Made by a program: the position numbers and the translations under genes. The notes under the pieces are model-generated. The model ran no database searches and was not told where the DNA came from. It saw nothing but the letters and a program-made list of their open reading frames with translations. Shown piece after piece: positions 27,130 to 36,235 of a DNA stretch of 64,000 nucleotides. Each line of letters begins with the position of its first letter. Position 1 is the first letter of the stretch. The stretch is taken from assembly GCF_001295265.1 (NCBI RefSeq), contig NZ_LJOD01000003.1, positions 248,001 to 312,000 of the forward strand. Reading direction: 5' to 3'. The stretch comes from Chryseobacterium indologenes (lineage in GTDB: Bacteria > Bacteroidota > Bacteroidia > Flavobacteriales > Weeksellaceae).

Positions 27130-27711
27130 ATGACCGGGCCTTTAAAAGAACATATCAGAAAATACATAGAGATTTCAGACGAAAAACTGGAAAAATATTG
27201 CAGCGCTTTTATTCTGAGGAAGATCAATAAAAAGGAATTTCTTTTAAAGGAAGGGGAGGTCTGCATGTATGAAGGGTTCGTTCTGAAAGGATGTTTCAAA
27301 GTATTCCGTACCAACGAAAGTGCAGATGAGCAGGTCCTGTACTTCGGTATAGAAGACTGGTGGCTTTCGGATATGGACAGCTTTATCAATCAGATTCCTT
27401 CACAGCTTAATATTCAGGCGATTGAAGACAGCGAAATTCTTCTGATTTCCAAAGAAGACAAGGAAAGGCTTTATCTTGAACTTCCCGAAATTGAAAGATT
27501 GATGAGGCTTAAATTTCAGATGTCTATTATTGCACTCCAGCGCCGGATTATCGATAATCTGAACAAGCCTTCGGATGAACGCTATCAGGATTTTCTTAGA
27601 GATTATCCTCAGATTGCTCATCGTCTGACCAACATTCAGATTGCTGCCTATCTGGGAGTAACCCCTGAATTCATCAGCAGAATCCGTAGAAAAATTGTCA
27701 ATAAAACGTAA
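27130..27711 (+). CDS. Crp/Fnr-family transcriptional regulator
   Basis: This 193-residue protein has an N-terminal cyclic-nucleotide-binding-type beta-roll (residues about 20-115: KEFLLKEGEVCMYEGFVLKGCFKVFR) and a C-terminal winged helix-turn-helix (about 160-190: RLTNIQIAAYLGVTPEFISRIRRK). It lacks the N-terminal Cys cluster of oxygen-sensing FNR and a clear cAMP-binding RxA loop, so the signal is unknown. This type is abundant in flavobacteria. It follows a terminator, so it has its own promoter. Confidence 0.92.
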   Translation: MTGPLKEHIRKYIEISDEKLEKYCSAFILRKINKKEFLLKEGEVCMYEGFVLKGCFKVFRTNESADEQVLYFGIEDWWLSDMDSFINQIPSQLNIQAIEDSEILLISKEDKERLYLELPEIERLMRLKFQMSIIALQRRIIDNLNKPSDERYQDFLRDYPQIAHRLTNIQIAAYLGVTPEFISRIRRKIVNKT

Positions 27712-27822
27712 AGTTTGTTTAAAACCTGAGAAAAGAGTGTAGTATAAAAAGGCGGAAGTTATTTTAGAAGGAAAAAGTTAATCCGGGTTAAGACCCATTA
27801 TAAGGAGTTCTACTATTCATCG

Positions 27823-27851
27823 AAAAAGCCGGAACTTAAAAAAGAACCGGC
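27823..27851 (-). terminator. Terminator downstream of fmt
   Basis: A GCCGG/CCGGC stem with a 14-base A/T-rich loop is followed on the minus strand by five Ts. The stem is short, so the call is moderate. Confidence 0.55.
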
Positions 27852-27896
27852 CTTGTTTTATATAAGACAGAACGTTAATTCCATCTTCCTTTTTAT

Positions 27897-28841
27897 TTAC
27901 AAACTTATCTCTTCAAAGTTTCTGAAACCATTAAGAAAATCTTTCACAGTCATTCTCTTTTTACCTTCAAGCTGTAATTCCTGTGGAAAATAAAGACCAT
28001 CCTGTGTGTAGATTTTAAATTCATTTTTTGAAATATCAAGAGTTCCTGCCGGCCTTCCGTGATCTGTAATTTCAAATTTTCCGGCAAATATTTTTAATCC
28101 TTTTTCTTCTTCTCCAATTTTTAAAATGGTAAATGCCGCAGGATAAGGAGACATTCCAAGAATAAACTGATGAACTGCTCCGGACGGGGCATTCCAGTTG
28201 ATGCGGGTATCTTCTTTAAAGATTTTATATGCATTTTTGGGCTGTTCTGTATTGGGTTGTGGCTTTTCTGTTATCGCATTTTCAGCAAGACCGTCCAATG
28301 TTTTTACAACAAGTGCCGAACCCATTACCATTAAACGATCATGGAGGCTTCCTGCATTTTCATCCGGCAGAATTTCAAGCTCCTCCTGAAGAAGGATATT
28401 TCCTTCGTCTATTTTTTCATTGATGAAGAAGGTGGTTGCCCCGGTTTTCTCTTCACCATTAATCACGGCATAATTAATCGGTGCTGCGCCTCTGTAATCA
28501 GGAAGAAGGGAAGCGTGAAGATTGAATGTTCCCATTTTAGGCATTTCAAAAAGAACTTTTGGCATCATTCTGAAAGCCACGACTACAAAAACATCAGCAT
28601 CCAGCTTTCTCAGTTCTTCCAGAAATTCAGGATTTCTCAGCTTTTCAGGCTGGAAAACGGGAATATTATTTTCTACAGCATATACTTTTACCGGGGACTG
28701 GTTTATTTTCTGTCCACGGCCACTTGCTTTGTCTGCCACCGTTACAACACCTACCACTTTATGATTCGATAAATGGATAGCTTCCAGCGATGCTTTAGCA
28801 AACTCAGGAGTTCCTAAAAAAACAACTTTCAATGATTTCAT
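27897..28841 (-). CDS. fmt: Methionyl-tRNA formyltransferase
   Basis: Formylates initiator Met-tRNA. The 314-residue protein starts MKSLKVVFLGTPEFAKASLEAI and has the formyl-transfer region FNLHASLLPDYRGAAPINYAVINGE with the catalytic Asn-His-Asp set. The GATTFFINEKIDEGNIL block is followed by a C-terminal OB-type tRNA-binding domain (about residues 205-310). The longest frame starts 35 residues earlier at 28946, but that extension is unlike the family. The ATG at 28841 is preceded by a TATCTTTG box only 4 bp away, suggesting a leaderless transcript. Confidence 0.96.
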   Translation of the reverse strand: MKSLKVVFLGTPEFAKASLEAIHLSNHKVVGVVTVADKASGRGQKINQSPVKVYAVENNIPVFQPEKLRNPEFLEELRKLDADVFVVVAFRMMPKVLFEMPKMGTFNLHASLLPDYRGAAPINYAVINGEEKTGATTFFINEKIDEGNILLQEELEILPDENAGSLHDRLMVMGSALVVKTLDGLAENAITEKPQPNTEQPKNAYKIFKEDTRINWNAPSGAVHQFILGMSPYPAAFTILKIGEEEKGLKIFAGKFEITDHGRPAGTLDISKNEFKIYTQDGLYFPQELQLEGKKRMTVKDFLNGFRNFEEISL

Positions 28842-28845
28842 AGTG

Positions 28846-28853
28846 CAAAGATA
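28846..28853 (-). promoter_or_regulatory. -7 promoter box of fmt
   Basis: Read on the minus strand this is TATCTTTG, an exact TAnnTTTG match, ending 4 bp before the fmt ATG. Transcription would begin at about the start codon. No clear -33 TTG was seen. Confidence 0.5.
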
Positions 28854-29022
28854 AGAGTTTGGGGCGAAAGTTACAGGTCCTGTATGGCACAGATCGGGAA
28901 TGATGAATGAAATTTCAGGATTCGAGGTTGAGACTGTTATGTTCAAAGCTTAGGGTTACGCTGATAGTTTAAAGAATGCTTATCCATCTTCAATGACAAC
29001 GTTATTTGCCATTCATTACTCA

Positions 29023-30930
29023 TTACTCATGATTCAGAGCGTATGTCCTGAAATTCAACATTCTTACCTTTCCGGAATCCAGAAGAAAGATGAGGTTTTC
29101 CAGAATATTATTTTTAGAGTGATAGCTCAGCTGGATGGAAAGCTCTTCAATGGTTGCCGGATTTTTAGCCAGAATGCTGATGATCTGCTGGGAAATATTT
29201 TTTCCGAAGATCGACTGTTTATTTTTCTCACAAACAGAGCACTGGCCACAGTTTTTTGTATTCTTTTCCCCAAAATAAGTAAGGATAAGCTTCATTTTAC
29301 AGTGGCTGCTGTTTTGAATATAGAATTTCATTTCTTCCCATTTCTGGATCTTGTTTTTTTGAATATGCTCAAAAAGTTTCCAGTAGGTCCCATTTACAGC
29401 TCTTTCATCACGGGGTTTAAGGAATTTTATGCTTGACAGGGCTCCATCCACATATTCCAGGTAATTTTTCTGCTGAAGTTCTTTCAGACGTTCCTTGATA
29501 AGCGGAACAGCTGTCCCTATTTTATTGCTTACCTGCTGTTCGCTGAACATTACTTTATGGGTGGTGATCCCTGAAATTGTACGCAGCATCAGTTCAATGA
29601 AATAAGCATCTTTTTGTACCAGCTGATCAATCTCATCGGGTTTGATGAGAAGTTCCAGAGAAGAAAGGCTTTTATTGTCGTTATGATAAATGATTTCCTG
29701 ATTATGCAGAAAGTTGAGTACATTACTGATCTTTGCTCTGGAAAGTCGGGTGAAATTTTGTATTCCCTGAATATTAAGCTGGAAAACTTTTTCCGGAAGC
29801 TCATATTCTGCAACCTGGAAAATAGAGTAGAGGTAGCTGATGATTTTCAGGAACTCGGCTTTATTAGGAATCTGATTTTTTAAAATTTCATCAAAATTCA
29901 TAAGTTCCTGCTGATTCCAAAGCATAAAGGCAAAGCTTTCCTTACCATCTCTTCCTGCTCTTCCGATCTCCTGATAATAATTTTCAAGAGAAGGGGCTGG
30001 GGAGTAGTGAATGACAAAGCGGACATTGTCTTTATCTATTCCCATCCCGAAAGCATTGGTAGAAATCAGAACATAGTTGTCGCTTTTATTCCAGGTGGCC
30101 TGACGGGTGTTTTTTTCTTTTGTGGTTAAGCCTGCATGGAAAAAATCTACATTTTTCAGCTGATTTTTCTTCAGGAACTCTGTGAGCAGTTCTGCTTCTT
30201 TTCTGGTTCTTACATAAACAATCCCTGAATCCTGAGTATATTTTAAAATATCAAATACCCGCTGGAATTTATCGGCAACCTCTTCTGTAAGGATTCTGAT
30301 ATTATCTCTCTTAAAACTTTTCTGAAAAATTGCCAGTTTTCTAAGCTCAAGTTTAATTTTAATCTCTTCAAGAACTTTGGGAGTAGCGGTAGCCGTTAAA
30401 GCCAGACATGGAATTTCCGGATGATTTTTTCTGAACTCTTTTATATTCTGATAGCTGGGTCTGAAATCCTGCCCCCATTCTGAAATACAGTGGGCTTCAT
30501 CCACTGCAATAAAGGAAAGCTGGATATCTTCAATATTCTGAAGAAACTGACTGTTAGTAATTCTCTCAGGGGATATGTAAAGAAGCTTTGTAAGACCTTC
30601 CCTACAGCGGTCATAGATTGTTTCAGCATCATATTCATCAAGTTCGGAAGAAAGATATTCTGCTTCAATTCCCCGGGATTTAAGCTGATGAACCTGATCT
30701 TTCATCAGGGCAAGCAAAGGTGAAATGACCAGGCATGTCCCTTCTTTTAATAAAGCGGGAAGCTGATAACAAAGTGATTTTCCGGCACCTGTAGGCAGTA
30801 ATACAAGATTGTCTTTCTCACTGATGACCGAATCGATGATGTCTTCCTGTGAATCTCTGAAATCGTCATAACCCCAAAAATATTTTAGGGTATCATACTT
30901 TAATTTTTGAAAATCCTGCTGAGAAATCAT
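29023..30930 (-). CDS. recQ: ATP-dependent DNA helicase RecQ
   Basis: This 635-residue 3'-5' helicase acts in recombination and repair. Walker A is PTGAGKS (residues 46-52) and the DEAH box is at 144-147 within VDEAHCISEWGQDFRPSY. Motif VI is QEIGRAGRDG. The RQC zinc site has CGQCSVC near residue 590. The C-terminus ends with a short winged-helix or HTH-like segment (LAKNPATIEELSIQLSYHSK) and no obvious HRDC domain. Transcribed on its own, with the OmpA operon terminator just upstream. Confidence 0.95.
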   Translation of the reverse strand: MISQQDFQKLKYDTLKYFWGYDDFRDSQEDIIDSVISEKDNLVLLPTGAGKSLCYQLPALLKEGTCLVISPLLALMKDQVHQLKSRGIEAEYLSSELDEYDAETIYDRCREGLTKLLYISPERITNSQFLQNIEDIQLSFIAVDEAHCISEWGQDFRPSYQNIKEFRKNHPEIPCLALTATATPKVLEEIKIKLELRKLAIFQKSFKRDNIRILTEEVADKFQRVFDILKYTQDSGIVYVRTRKEAELLTEFLKKNQLKNVDFFHAGLTTKEKNTRQATWNKSDNYVLISTNAFGMGIDKDNVRFVIHYSPAPSLENYYQEIGRAGRDGKESFAFMLWNQQELMNFDEILKNQIPNKAEFLKIISYLYSIFQVAEYELPEKVFQLNIQGIQNFTRLSRAKISNVLNFLHNQEIIYHNDNKSLSSLELLIKPDEIDQLVQKDAYFIELMLRTISGITTHKVMFSEQQVSNKIGTAVPLIKERLKELQQKNYLEYVDGALSSIKFLKPRDERAVNGTYWKLFEHIQKNKIQKWEEMKFYIQNSSHCKMKLILTYFGEKNTKNCGQCSVCEKNKQSIFGKNISQQIISILAKNPATIEELSIQLSYHSKNNILENLIFLLDSGKVRMLNFRTYALNHE

Positions 30931-30957
30931 AGGGTAAAATTAAGGAAAGTATTACAA

Positions 30958-30985
30958 CAAAAAAAGCCGTGCATGGCACGGCTTT
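30958..30985 (-). terminator. Terminator after the long OmpA-family gene
   Basis: A perfect 10-bp stem (AAAGCCGTGC / GCACGGCTTT) with a 3-base loop is followed on the minus strand by seven Ts. It separates the OmpA gene from recQ. Confidence 0.83.
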
Positions 30986-31006
30986 GATATATTTACTAAA
31001 AGTTTA

Positions 31007-32452
31007 TTATTTAGCTTCAAAGTAAACTCTTCTGTTGGCTCTGTTTTTCCATTCAGGGCACTTCGTAGCAGGTTCACATTCCGGGTATTTAAGGTCTTTT
31101 TCACCTTTACCAACTGCGTTGATCTTACCAGACTGAACACCGTTTTTGATCAGATAATTCTTAACGTTGTTAGCTCTTCTTTCAGAAAGTTTCTGGTTAT
31201 AAGCATCTGTACCTCTTGTATCGGTAGCTCCTACTACATTGTAAGAACCGGTTGAAGAGTTGATGTAGTTAACCGCATTATTCAGGATTGGAGTATTTGA
31301 CGGCAGAATTCGGTCAGAATTCAGATCAAATTCAATTCCTTCCAGTTTAGTTTCTGTTTCTACTACAGGTCCTGTTGTCGGAGCTGGAGTTGTAGGGCAT
31401 CCGTTGTTTTCAACAGGTCCCGGAACTGTTACACACTTATCGTAAAGGTCAATTACACCGTCAAGATCAGTATCAAGAGCTACACCGGCACCGTCCACTC
31501 TTGCTCCTGCAGGAGTGTCAAGCTGTCTGTCCCAATCGTCGCAAACACCGTCGTTATCAGCATCACCTTTTTTACATACTTCAATATCCTGATCTTTGTT
31601 AGCCAGAACATCAAGCTTGTAATAGATTTCCTGAAGCGGATCATGCCACATTACGTGAGATTCGTGTTTCCCTAATTTCAATGAAAGCCCTAAAGTTGCG
31701 TTGAAGAAGTTATCAGATACCTGCTCCTCACGTTTATTGATGGTGCTGTATTTGTCACCTCCACCATCGAATTCATCATCTCCGGTTACTACATACATTA
31801 GTCTACCTTCAATATCAATTCTTCTGTTCACTTTGAATTTTAAACCGGCACCAGCCTGCATAAACATAGATCCCAGTTTGAAAGGCTTAACTTCTGTAGC
31901 AAGTCTTTGTCCTTTTATATCTTTCTGATAGGCTCTGTACGCAATAGTACCGATACCTGCATATCCGTGTAATGCCCATCTGAATGGAGAATGATTATCT
32001 ACTCTTCTTAAAAGATTAGAGAAGTTAATATCTCCTAATAAGGAAATTGCATCATATTGAGTTCTTGCTCCTACTGCTGTAGCATCCGGGGCAGCATCTT
32101 TGGTGTTGAACCATCCCTGTCTTGTTTCTCCTCTGTCATATTGTAATTTTAAACCGAAAGCATGAGTAATAGCTTTGTCAATACTTACATATGCTGAGTA
32201 TCCAAAAAGATTTTTACCGTTACCGTTTTTGATAGACGTTAAATCTGCTGATTGAATTAATGGCACCCCAGCACCAGCCGAAATAGACCAGTCATTGAAT
32301 CTTTTAGACTGATTGGTAAATGGGGAAACGTTAGCAGAGCCGGAAGAAAAAGTATTTGGATACTGTCCGGTTGAAACTGCTGTTGAGTCTTGTGCATAAC
32401 TGGCGGTAGGAACTGCCAGTGCTAATGCAACAACTGCTAAACTTAATTTCAT
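31007..32452 (-). CDS. OmpA-family outer-membrane protein with thrombospondin type 3-like repeats
   Basis: This 481-residue protein has a signal peptide (LAVPTASYAQ) and an N-terminal membrane beta-barrel domain (about residues 45-270). A calcium-binding TSP3-like linker follows (KGDADNDGVCDDWDRQ, DTDLDGVIDLYDKC), then a Pro/Thr spacer (PTTPAPTTGP). The C-terminal OmpA peptidoglycan-binding domain (about 365-480) has GATDTRGTDAYNQKLSERRANNVKNYL. It anchors the outer membrane to the wall. The gene upstream is a paralogue without the OmpA domain. The TSP3 region is almost identical between the two at DNA level. Confidence 0.94.
   Translation of the reverse strand: MKLSLAVVALALAVPTASYAQDSTAVSTGQYPNTFSSGSANVSPFTNQSKRFNDWSISAGAGVPLIQSADLTSIKNGNGKNLFGYSAYVSIDKAITHAFGLKLQYDRGETRQGWFNTKDAAPDATAVGARTQYDAISLLGDINFSNLLRRVDNHSPFRWALHGYAGIGTIAYRAYQKDIKGQRLATEVKPFKLGSMFMQAGAGLKFKVNRRIDIEGRLMYVVTGDDEFDGGGDKYSTINKREEQVSDNFFNATLGLSLKLGKHESHVMWHDPLQEIYYKLDVLANKDQDIEVCKKGDADNDGVCDDWDRQLDTPAGARVDGAGVALDTDLDGVIDLYDKCVTVPGPVENNGCPTTPAPTTGPVVETETKLEGIEFDLNSDRILPSNTPILNNAVNYINSSTGSYNVVGATDTRGTDAYNQKLSERRANNVKNYLIKNGVQSGKINAVGKGEKDLKYPECEPATKCPEWKNRANRRVYFEAK
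31395..31571 (-). repeat. Direct repeat shared by the two OmpA-like paralogues, copy 1
   Basis: This 177-bp segment encodes the TSP3-like linker and aligns without gaps with 32520-32696. I count about 13 differences, mostly at third codon positions. Flanking coding sequence is much less alike. Confidence 0.8.
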
Positions 32453-32506
32453 AGTGTATTTTTTATTTAGTTAATTAAATGATTTCATTATACAAAGTAA
32501 GCGGGC

Positions 32507-33619
32507 TTACTTATTGGTTGGGCATCCATTGTTTTCAACAGGTCCCGGAACTGTTACGCACTTGTCGTAAAGGTCAATTACACCGTCCAGATCCATATCG
32601 AGAGCTACACCGGCACCGTCTACTCTTGCTCCTGCAGGAGTATCCAGCTGTCTGTCCCAATCGTCGCAAACACCATCATTATCAGCATCTCCTTTTTCGC
32701 ATACTACAAAATCGGTCGTTGCATTTTCCAGAACGTTAACTCTGTAATAGGCTTCCTGAAGCGGATCATGCCATGCTAAATGAGAAGTGTGTTTTCCGAT
32801 TTTGAAAGAAACTCCTAAATTCACAGTCCATGCATTATCTGATCTTGAATCACTGATCATATTATACTTCGCTCCTGGTTTAGATGTGTCATAATTAGCC
32901 GGGTCAGCCCATCCGCCGCCATCAAATTCATCATCTCCACTGATGATGTACATGGTTCTGGCTTCAATATCGATAAGCTTGGAAACTTTATACTTCAGTC
33001 CTAACCCGAACTGGTAGAATAGCGAGTTGATGTCGAAATCCTGTTTAATGAATAAAGGAAATCTTTTTGGGGTATTGCTCCATCTGAACTCGTCATTGTC
33101 ATGAAGGGATGTTTTGTATCCCTGGAATCCAAGTCCTGCGTATCCATGGAAAGCCCATCTGTAAGGAGAATGATTGTCTACTCTTCTCAATAAATTGGAT
33201 AAGTTGACATCTCCCATTAAGGCTACCTGATCATACTTTGTTGTTGCAGTCGCTACGCCTGCTGCAACACCTGCTGCACCATCCAACATGGCTTTCTGCT
33301 TGGTTTCACCTCTTTGGTAAATAAGGCTTACTCCAAACACATGGGTAATTTGCTTATCCACACTTACATAGGCATTATAACCCCAGTTTGTCTTTTTATC
33401 GTAAAAAGATCTGAGATCGGAATGAACCATAAATGCAGCACCTCCACCAACAGAAACAGACCAGTCGTTGAAACGTCTGGACTTATTATCAAATGGTTTT
33501 ACATTAGCGGAACCTGAGGAAAAAGTATTAGGATACTCGGTAGACGAGCTTACTGTAGTACCTTCCTGAGCAAAAGCTGCGATAGGAAGTGTGGCCAATA
33601 ATAATAAACCTAATTTCAT
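32507..33619 (-). CDS. OmpA-like beta-barrel protein lacking the OmpA domain (paralogue of the downstream gene)
   Basis: This 370-residue protein has a signal peptide (LLATLPIAAFAQ) and the same barrel layout as its neighbour (EYPNTFSSGSANVKPF, RRFNDWSVSVGGGA, NLLRRVDNHSPYRWAFHGYAGLG). The same TSP3-like calcium linker follows. It stops right after NNGCPTNK, where the paralogue enters its Pro/Thr spacer and peptidoglycan-binding domain. The 54 bp after the stop hold no remnant of that domain. It is in tandem with the long form (54-bp gap), presumably co-transcribed. It should sit in the outer membrane without wall attachment. Confidence 0.9.
   Translation of the reverse strand: MKLGLLLLATLPIAAFAQEGTTVSSSTEYPNTFSSGSANVKPFDNKSRRFNDWSVSVGGGAAFMVHSDLRSFYDKKTNWGYNAYVSVDKQITHVFGVSLIYQRGETKQKAMLDGAAGVAAGVATATTKYDQVALMGDVNLSNLLRRVDNHSPYRWAFHGYAGLGFQGYKTSLHDNDEFRWSNTPKRFPLFIKQDFDINSLFYQFGLGLKYKVSKLIDIEARTMYIISGDDEFDGGGWADPANYDTSKPGAKYNMISDSRSDNAWTVNLGVSFKIGKHTSHLAWHDPLQEAYYRVNVLENATTDFVVCEKGDADNDGVCDDWDRQLDTPAGARVDGAGVALDMDLDGVIDLYDKCVTVPGPVENNGCPTNK
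32520..32696 (-). repeat. Direct repeat shared by the two OmpA-like paralogues, copy 2
   Basis: This is the second copy of the TSP3-linker segment, exactly 1125 bp from copy 1 at both ends. High identity confined to this part suggests gene conversion or functional constraint. Confidence 0.8.
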
Positions 33620-33641
33620 ACTATATGTTTTATGTTTTATT

Positions 33642-34058
33642 TTAGATAAAATCCTTCAATAATATTTTAGAAAAATCCCTTTCAAAAAGATGTTTTTTAT
33701 GGGGAATTTCTAATCTTTCTGATCTGAAATTCAATTCATTATACTTAATGATGTCAATATCTATAATTCTATCACTATAGCCTCCTGATGATTTTGAATC
33801 ATTAATTCTACCCATTCCAGCTTCAATATTCTTAACAAAATCAAGCAGTTGAATAGGCGAAAGACGTGTGAATATTATTGATGCAATATTACAAAAAATA
33901 TTGGAACTGACAAATTCTACAGGTTCGGATGTCAGAAATTCGCTCAACTGTGAAATCTCGTTTCCTCCCTCCCTTATTTTTTCCAGAGCAAACTCTATAT
34001 TTTTTTTTGGATCTCCAAGGTTACTCCCGAGTAACAAAATGACCTTATGCTGCGACAT
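33642..34058 (-). CDS. folK: 2-amino-4-hydroxy-6-hydroxymethyldihydropteridine pyrophosphokinase
   Basis: This 138-residue enzyme transfers pyrophosphate from ATP to 6-hydroxymethyl-dihydropterin in folate synthesis. It starts with the HPPK motif VILLLGSNLGDPKKNIEFALEKI. It carries SDRIIDIDIIKYNEL with the metal-binding Asp-x-Asp pair, and the IPHKKHLFERDF block. Slightly shorter than typical HPPK (about 160 residues) but with all motifs. It diverges from sppA with 20 bp between start codons, so the two promoters must overlap. Confidence 0.94.
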   Translation of the reverse strand: MSQHKVILLLGSNLGDPKKNIEFALEKIREGGNEISQLSEFLTSEPVEFVSSNIFCNIASIIFTRLSPIQLLDFVKNIEAGMGRINDSKSSGGYSDRIIDIDIIKYNELNFRSERLEIPHKKHLFERDFSKILLKDFI

Positions 34059-34078
34059 ATTGGAAAATTGATTGATTT

Positions 34079-35833
34079 ATGAGAAGTTTCTTTAAAAATG
34101 TCTTAGCAAATATAGTGGCAATTGTCCTATTATTTGCTGTGTTTTTCGTTTTTTTCATCATGATGCTTGTATTCGGCTCTATGGGTAGTGAAAAATCGGT
34201 TGTGGTAAAGAAGAATTCTGTACTTACGATTAACCTGAAGACCGATATTATTGATAGCCCTACTGAGGAAGATATGAGTCTATTCAATATCAGTGATAAA
34301 AACAAAAGTATTCTGCTGTATGATGTACTGGAAGCGATAAATAAGGCAAAAACTGATGATAATATTAAAGGTATAAGTATTGAGGCAGATCATCTCAACG
34401 CAGGAATTACCCAGCTTGATGATATCCGGAATGCCATTGAAGATTTTAAAAAGAGCGGAAAATTTGTTTATGCTTACGGAAATGCTGTTTCACAATCTTC
34501 TTATTATCTGGGATCCGTTGCTGATCAGTATTACCTTAATCCATCCGGAATGATAGAATTGAAGGGTCTGGCCACTGAGGTTACATTCTTCAAGGATTTT
34601 GCAGAAAAGTACGGGATTGGCATTGAAGTGATCCGTCATGGTAAATTCAAATCTGCGGTAGAGCCTTTCCTGAGAAATGATATTTCTCCTGAGAATAAAG
34701 AACAGCTGAGTACATTGTTGAATGATATCTGGAAGAATACATCAGCTAAAATTGCCGTTTCAAGAAAAATTGATACCGCCCAGTTCAGAATGGTGGTTGA
34801 CAGCTTATATGGAATGATTCCTGAATTAGGATTGAAATATAAGCTTGCTGATAAACTGATTCAGAAAACAGAATATGATGAAATGATTAAAACTAAGCTG
34901 AGTCTAAAAGAGAAAGAAAAGCTGAACAAGATTTCTGTAGCTAATTATATCAGTTCTTATGCCGATGAAAATAAATCCGGGGAAAAAGTTGCTGTACTGT
35001 ATGCTTCAGGATCTATCAATAATGGTGACGGATATAACGAGATCTTCTCTGAGAAATATGTTAAATATATCAAAGATCTTCAGAATGATGATAAAGTGAA
35101 AGCAGTTGTTTTCAGAATTAATTCACCAGGCGGAAGCGCTAATGCTTCAGATGAGATCCTGTTTGAGCTTCAGCAGCTAAAAAAGAAAAAGCCTTTGGTA
35201 GTTTCTTTCGGCGACTATGCTGCGTCAGGGGGGTATTATATTGCAATGGCTGCTGATAAGATTTATTCTGAGCCTAACACGCTTACTGGGTCTATTGGAG
35301 TTTTCGGAGTGATTCCTTATTATAAGGATATTGCCAATAAAAACGGAATTCGTTCAGATATTGTCGCGACTAATGCCAATTCACAGTATTATTCGGCATT
35401 GAACGGAGTTTCTCCATACGGAGTAAGCCTGATTACCAGAAGTGTGGAAGGAACGTATAAAAGATTTGTTCACTTTGTGACTCAAAACAGAAAGCAGACT
35501 TTCGAGCAGATCGACAGTGTGGGAGGTGGAAGAGTATGGAGCGGAACCCGTGCCAAGCAGATTGGTCTGGTGGATGATCTTGGAACATTAAATGATGCCG
35601 TAAAATTTGCAGCACAGAAAGCAGGTCTGAAGTCTTACCACATTGCTTCCTATCCTAAAAAGATGTCTCCGTTTGAGCAGATCTTCAAGGATCTGAATGA
35701 AGATGAAGTTTCAGCAAGAATCATTAAAAATAAGATTGGAAAAGCCAATTATGAAATTCTTCAGCAGATCACGGATAAAAAACTGCAGTCTGAGGTGAAG
35801 ATGGAAATGCCTTATCAGATCAAAATCAACTAA
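34079..35833 (+). CDS. sppA: Signal peptide peptidase SppA, 67-kDa type
   Basis: This 584-residue membrane protease degrades cleaved signal peptides. One N-terminal transmembrane helix (about residues 10-32) is followed by two tandem peptidase S49 domains. The catalytic Lys is in the first domain (RHGKFKSAVEPFLR). The nucleophile Ser is in the second (SFGDYAASGGYYIAMAADKI). FRINSPGGSANASDE is the oxyanion region. Length matches the long E. coli-type enzyme. Ends at a strong shared terminator. Confidence 0.96.
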   Translation: MRSFFKNVLANIVAIVLLFAVFFVFFIMMLVFGSMGSEKSVVVKKNSVLTINLKTDIIDSPTEEDMSLFNISDKNKSILLYDVLEAINKAKTDDNIKGISIEADHLNAGITQLDDIRNAIEDFKKSGKFVYAYGNAVSQSSYYLGSVADQYYLNPSGMIELKGLATEVTFFKDFAEKYGIGIEVIRHGKFKSAVEPFLRNDISPENKEQLSTLLNDIWKNTSAKIAVSRKIDTAQFRMVVDSLYGMIPELGLKYKLADKLIQKTEYDEMIKTKLSLKEKEKLNKISVANYISSYADENKSGEKVAVLYASGSINNGDGYNEIFSEKYVKYIKDLQNDDKVKAVVFRINSPGGSANASDEILFELQQLKKKKPLVVSFGDYAASGGYYIAMAADKIYSEPNTLTGSIGVFGVIPYYKDIANKNGIRSDIVATNANSQYYSALNGVSPYGVSLITRSVEGTYKRFVHFVTQNRKQTFEQIDSVGGGRVWSGTRAKQIGLVDDLGTLNDAVKFAAQKAGLKSYHIASYPKKMSPFEQIFKDLNEDEVSARIIKNKIGKANYEILQQITDKKLQSEVKMEMPYQIKIN

Positions 35834-35848
35834 CTAAATTATATTGTA

Positions 35849-35892
35849 CAAAAAATCCCGGACCTGAATTTCAGATCCGGGATTTTATTTTT
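35849..35892. terminator. Bidirectional terminator between sppA and the GlsB-type gene
   Basis: An 11-bp perfect outer stem (AAAATCCCGGA / TCCGGGATTTT) encloses an inner CTG/CAG stem. A runs on one side and T runs on the other serve both convergent genes. Confidence 0.87.
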
Positions 35893-35903
35893 TATAGAAT
35901 GAG

Positions 35904-36164
35904 CTAGCTTTTCTTAGTGGCCATTCCGTATATCCAGAGAATGATCAAAGCACCTCCGATGGAAAGGATCCAGCTGCGTGGATTCCAGAAAGAAGTAACG
36001 TCTCCCCAGTGTAGAACATAAACTCCTATAGCACCACCAACGAATGCTCCCAGAATTCCTAAAATAATAGTGATAAGCCATCCGCCTCCCTGTGTTCCGG
36101 GCATAATCATTTTAGCGATTGCTCCTGCAATAAGACCGAATAAGATCCATGTTAAAATTCCCAT
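35904..36164 (-). CDS. GlsB/YeaQ/YmgE-family small membrane protein
   Basis: This 86-residue protein has three hydrophobic segments and the glycine-rich family pattern ILFGLIAGAIAKMIMPGTQGGGW and ILGILGAFVGGAIG. Members (transglycosylase-associated protein family) are inner-membrane proteins linked to general stress responses, with no defined activity. It is slightly long for the family because of the LHWGDVTSFWNPRSW insert before the last helix. It is transcribed toward sppA and shares its terminator. Confidence 0.9.
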   Translation of the reverse strand: MGILTWILFGLIAGAIAKMIMPGTQGGGWLITIILGILGAFVGGAIGVYVLHWGDVTSFWNPRSWILSIGGALIILWIYGMATKKS

Positions 36165-36235
36165 AGTTGCAAATTTTTTAATTGTTAATATTTAATTGAT
36201 CTGTTTTGCTAAGTTAAGGGAAAACATGATAAAAA

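Noticed and set aside
28842..28946. N-terminal extension of Fmt by 35 residues
   Set aside because: The extension does not resemble Fmt and would cross the -7 promoter box. MKSLKVVFLGTPEFA is the normal start.
28993..29436. Plus-strand frame opposite the recQ 3' end
   Set aside because: It is a shadow of recQ on the other strand, whose helicase and zinc motifs are clear.
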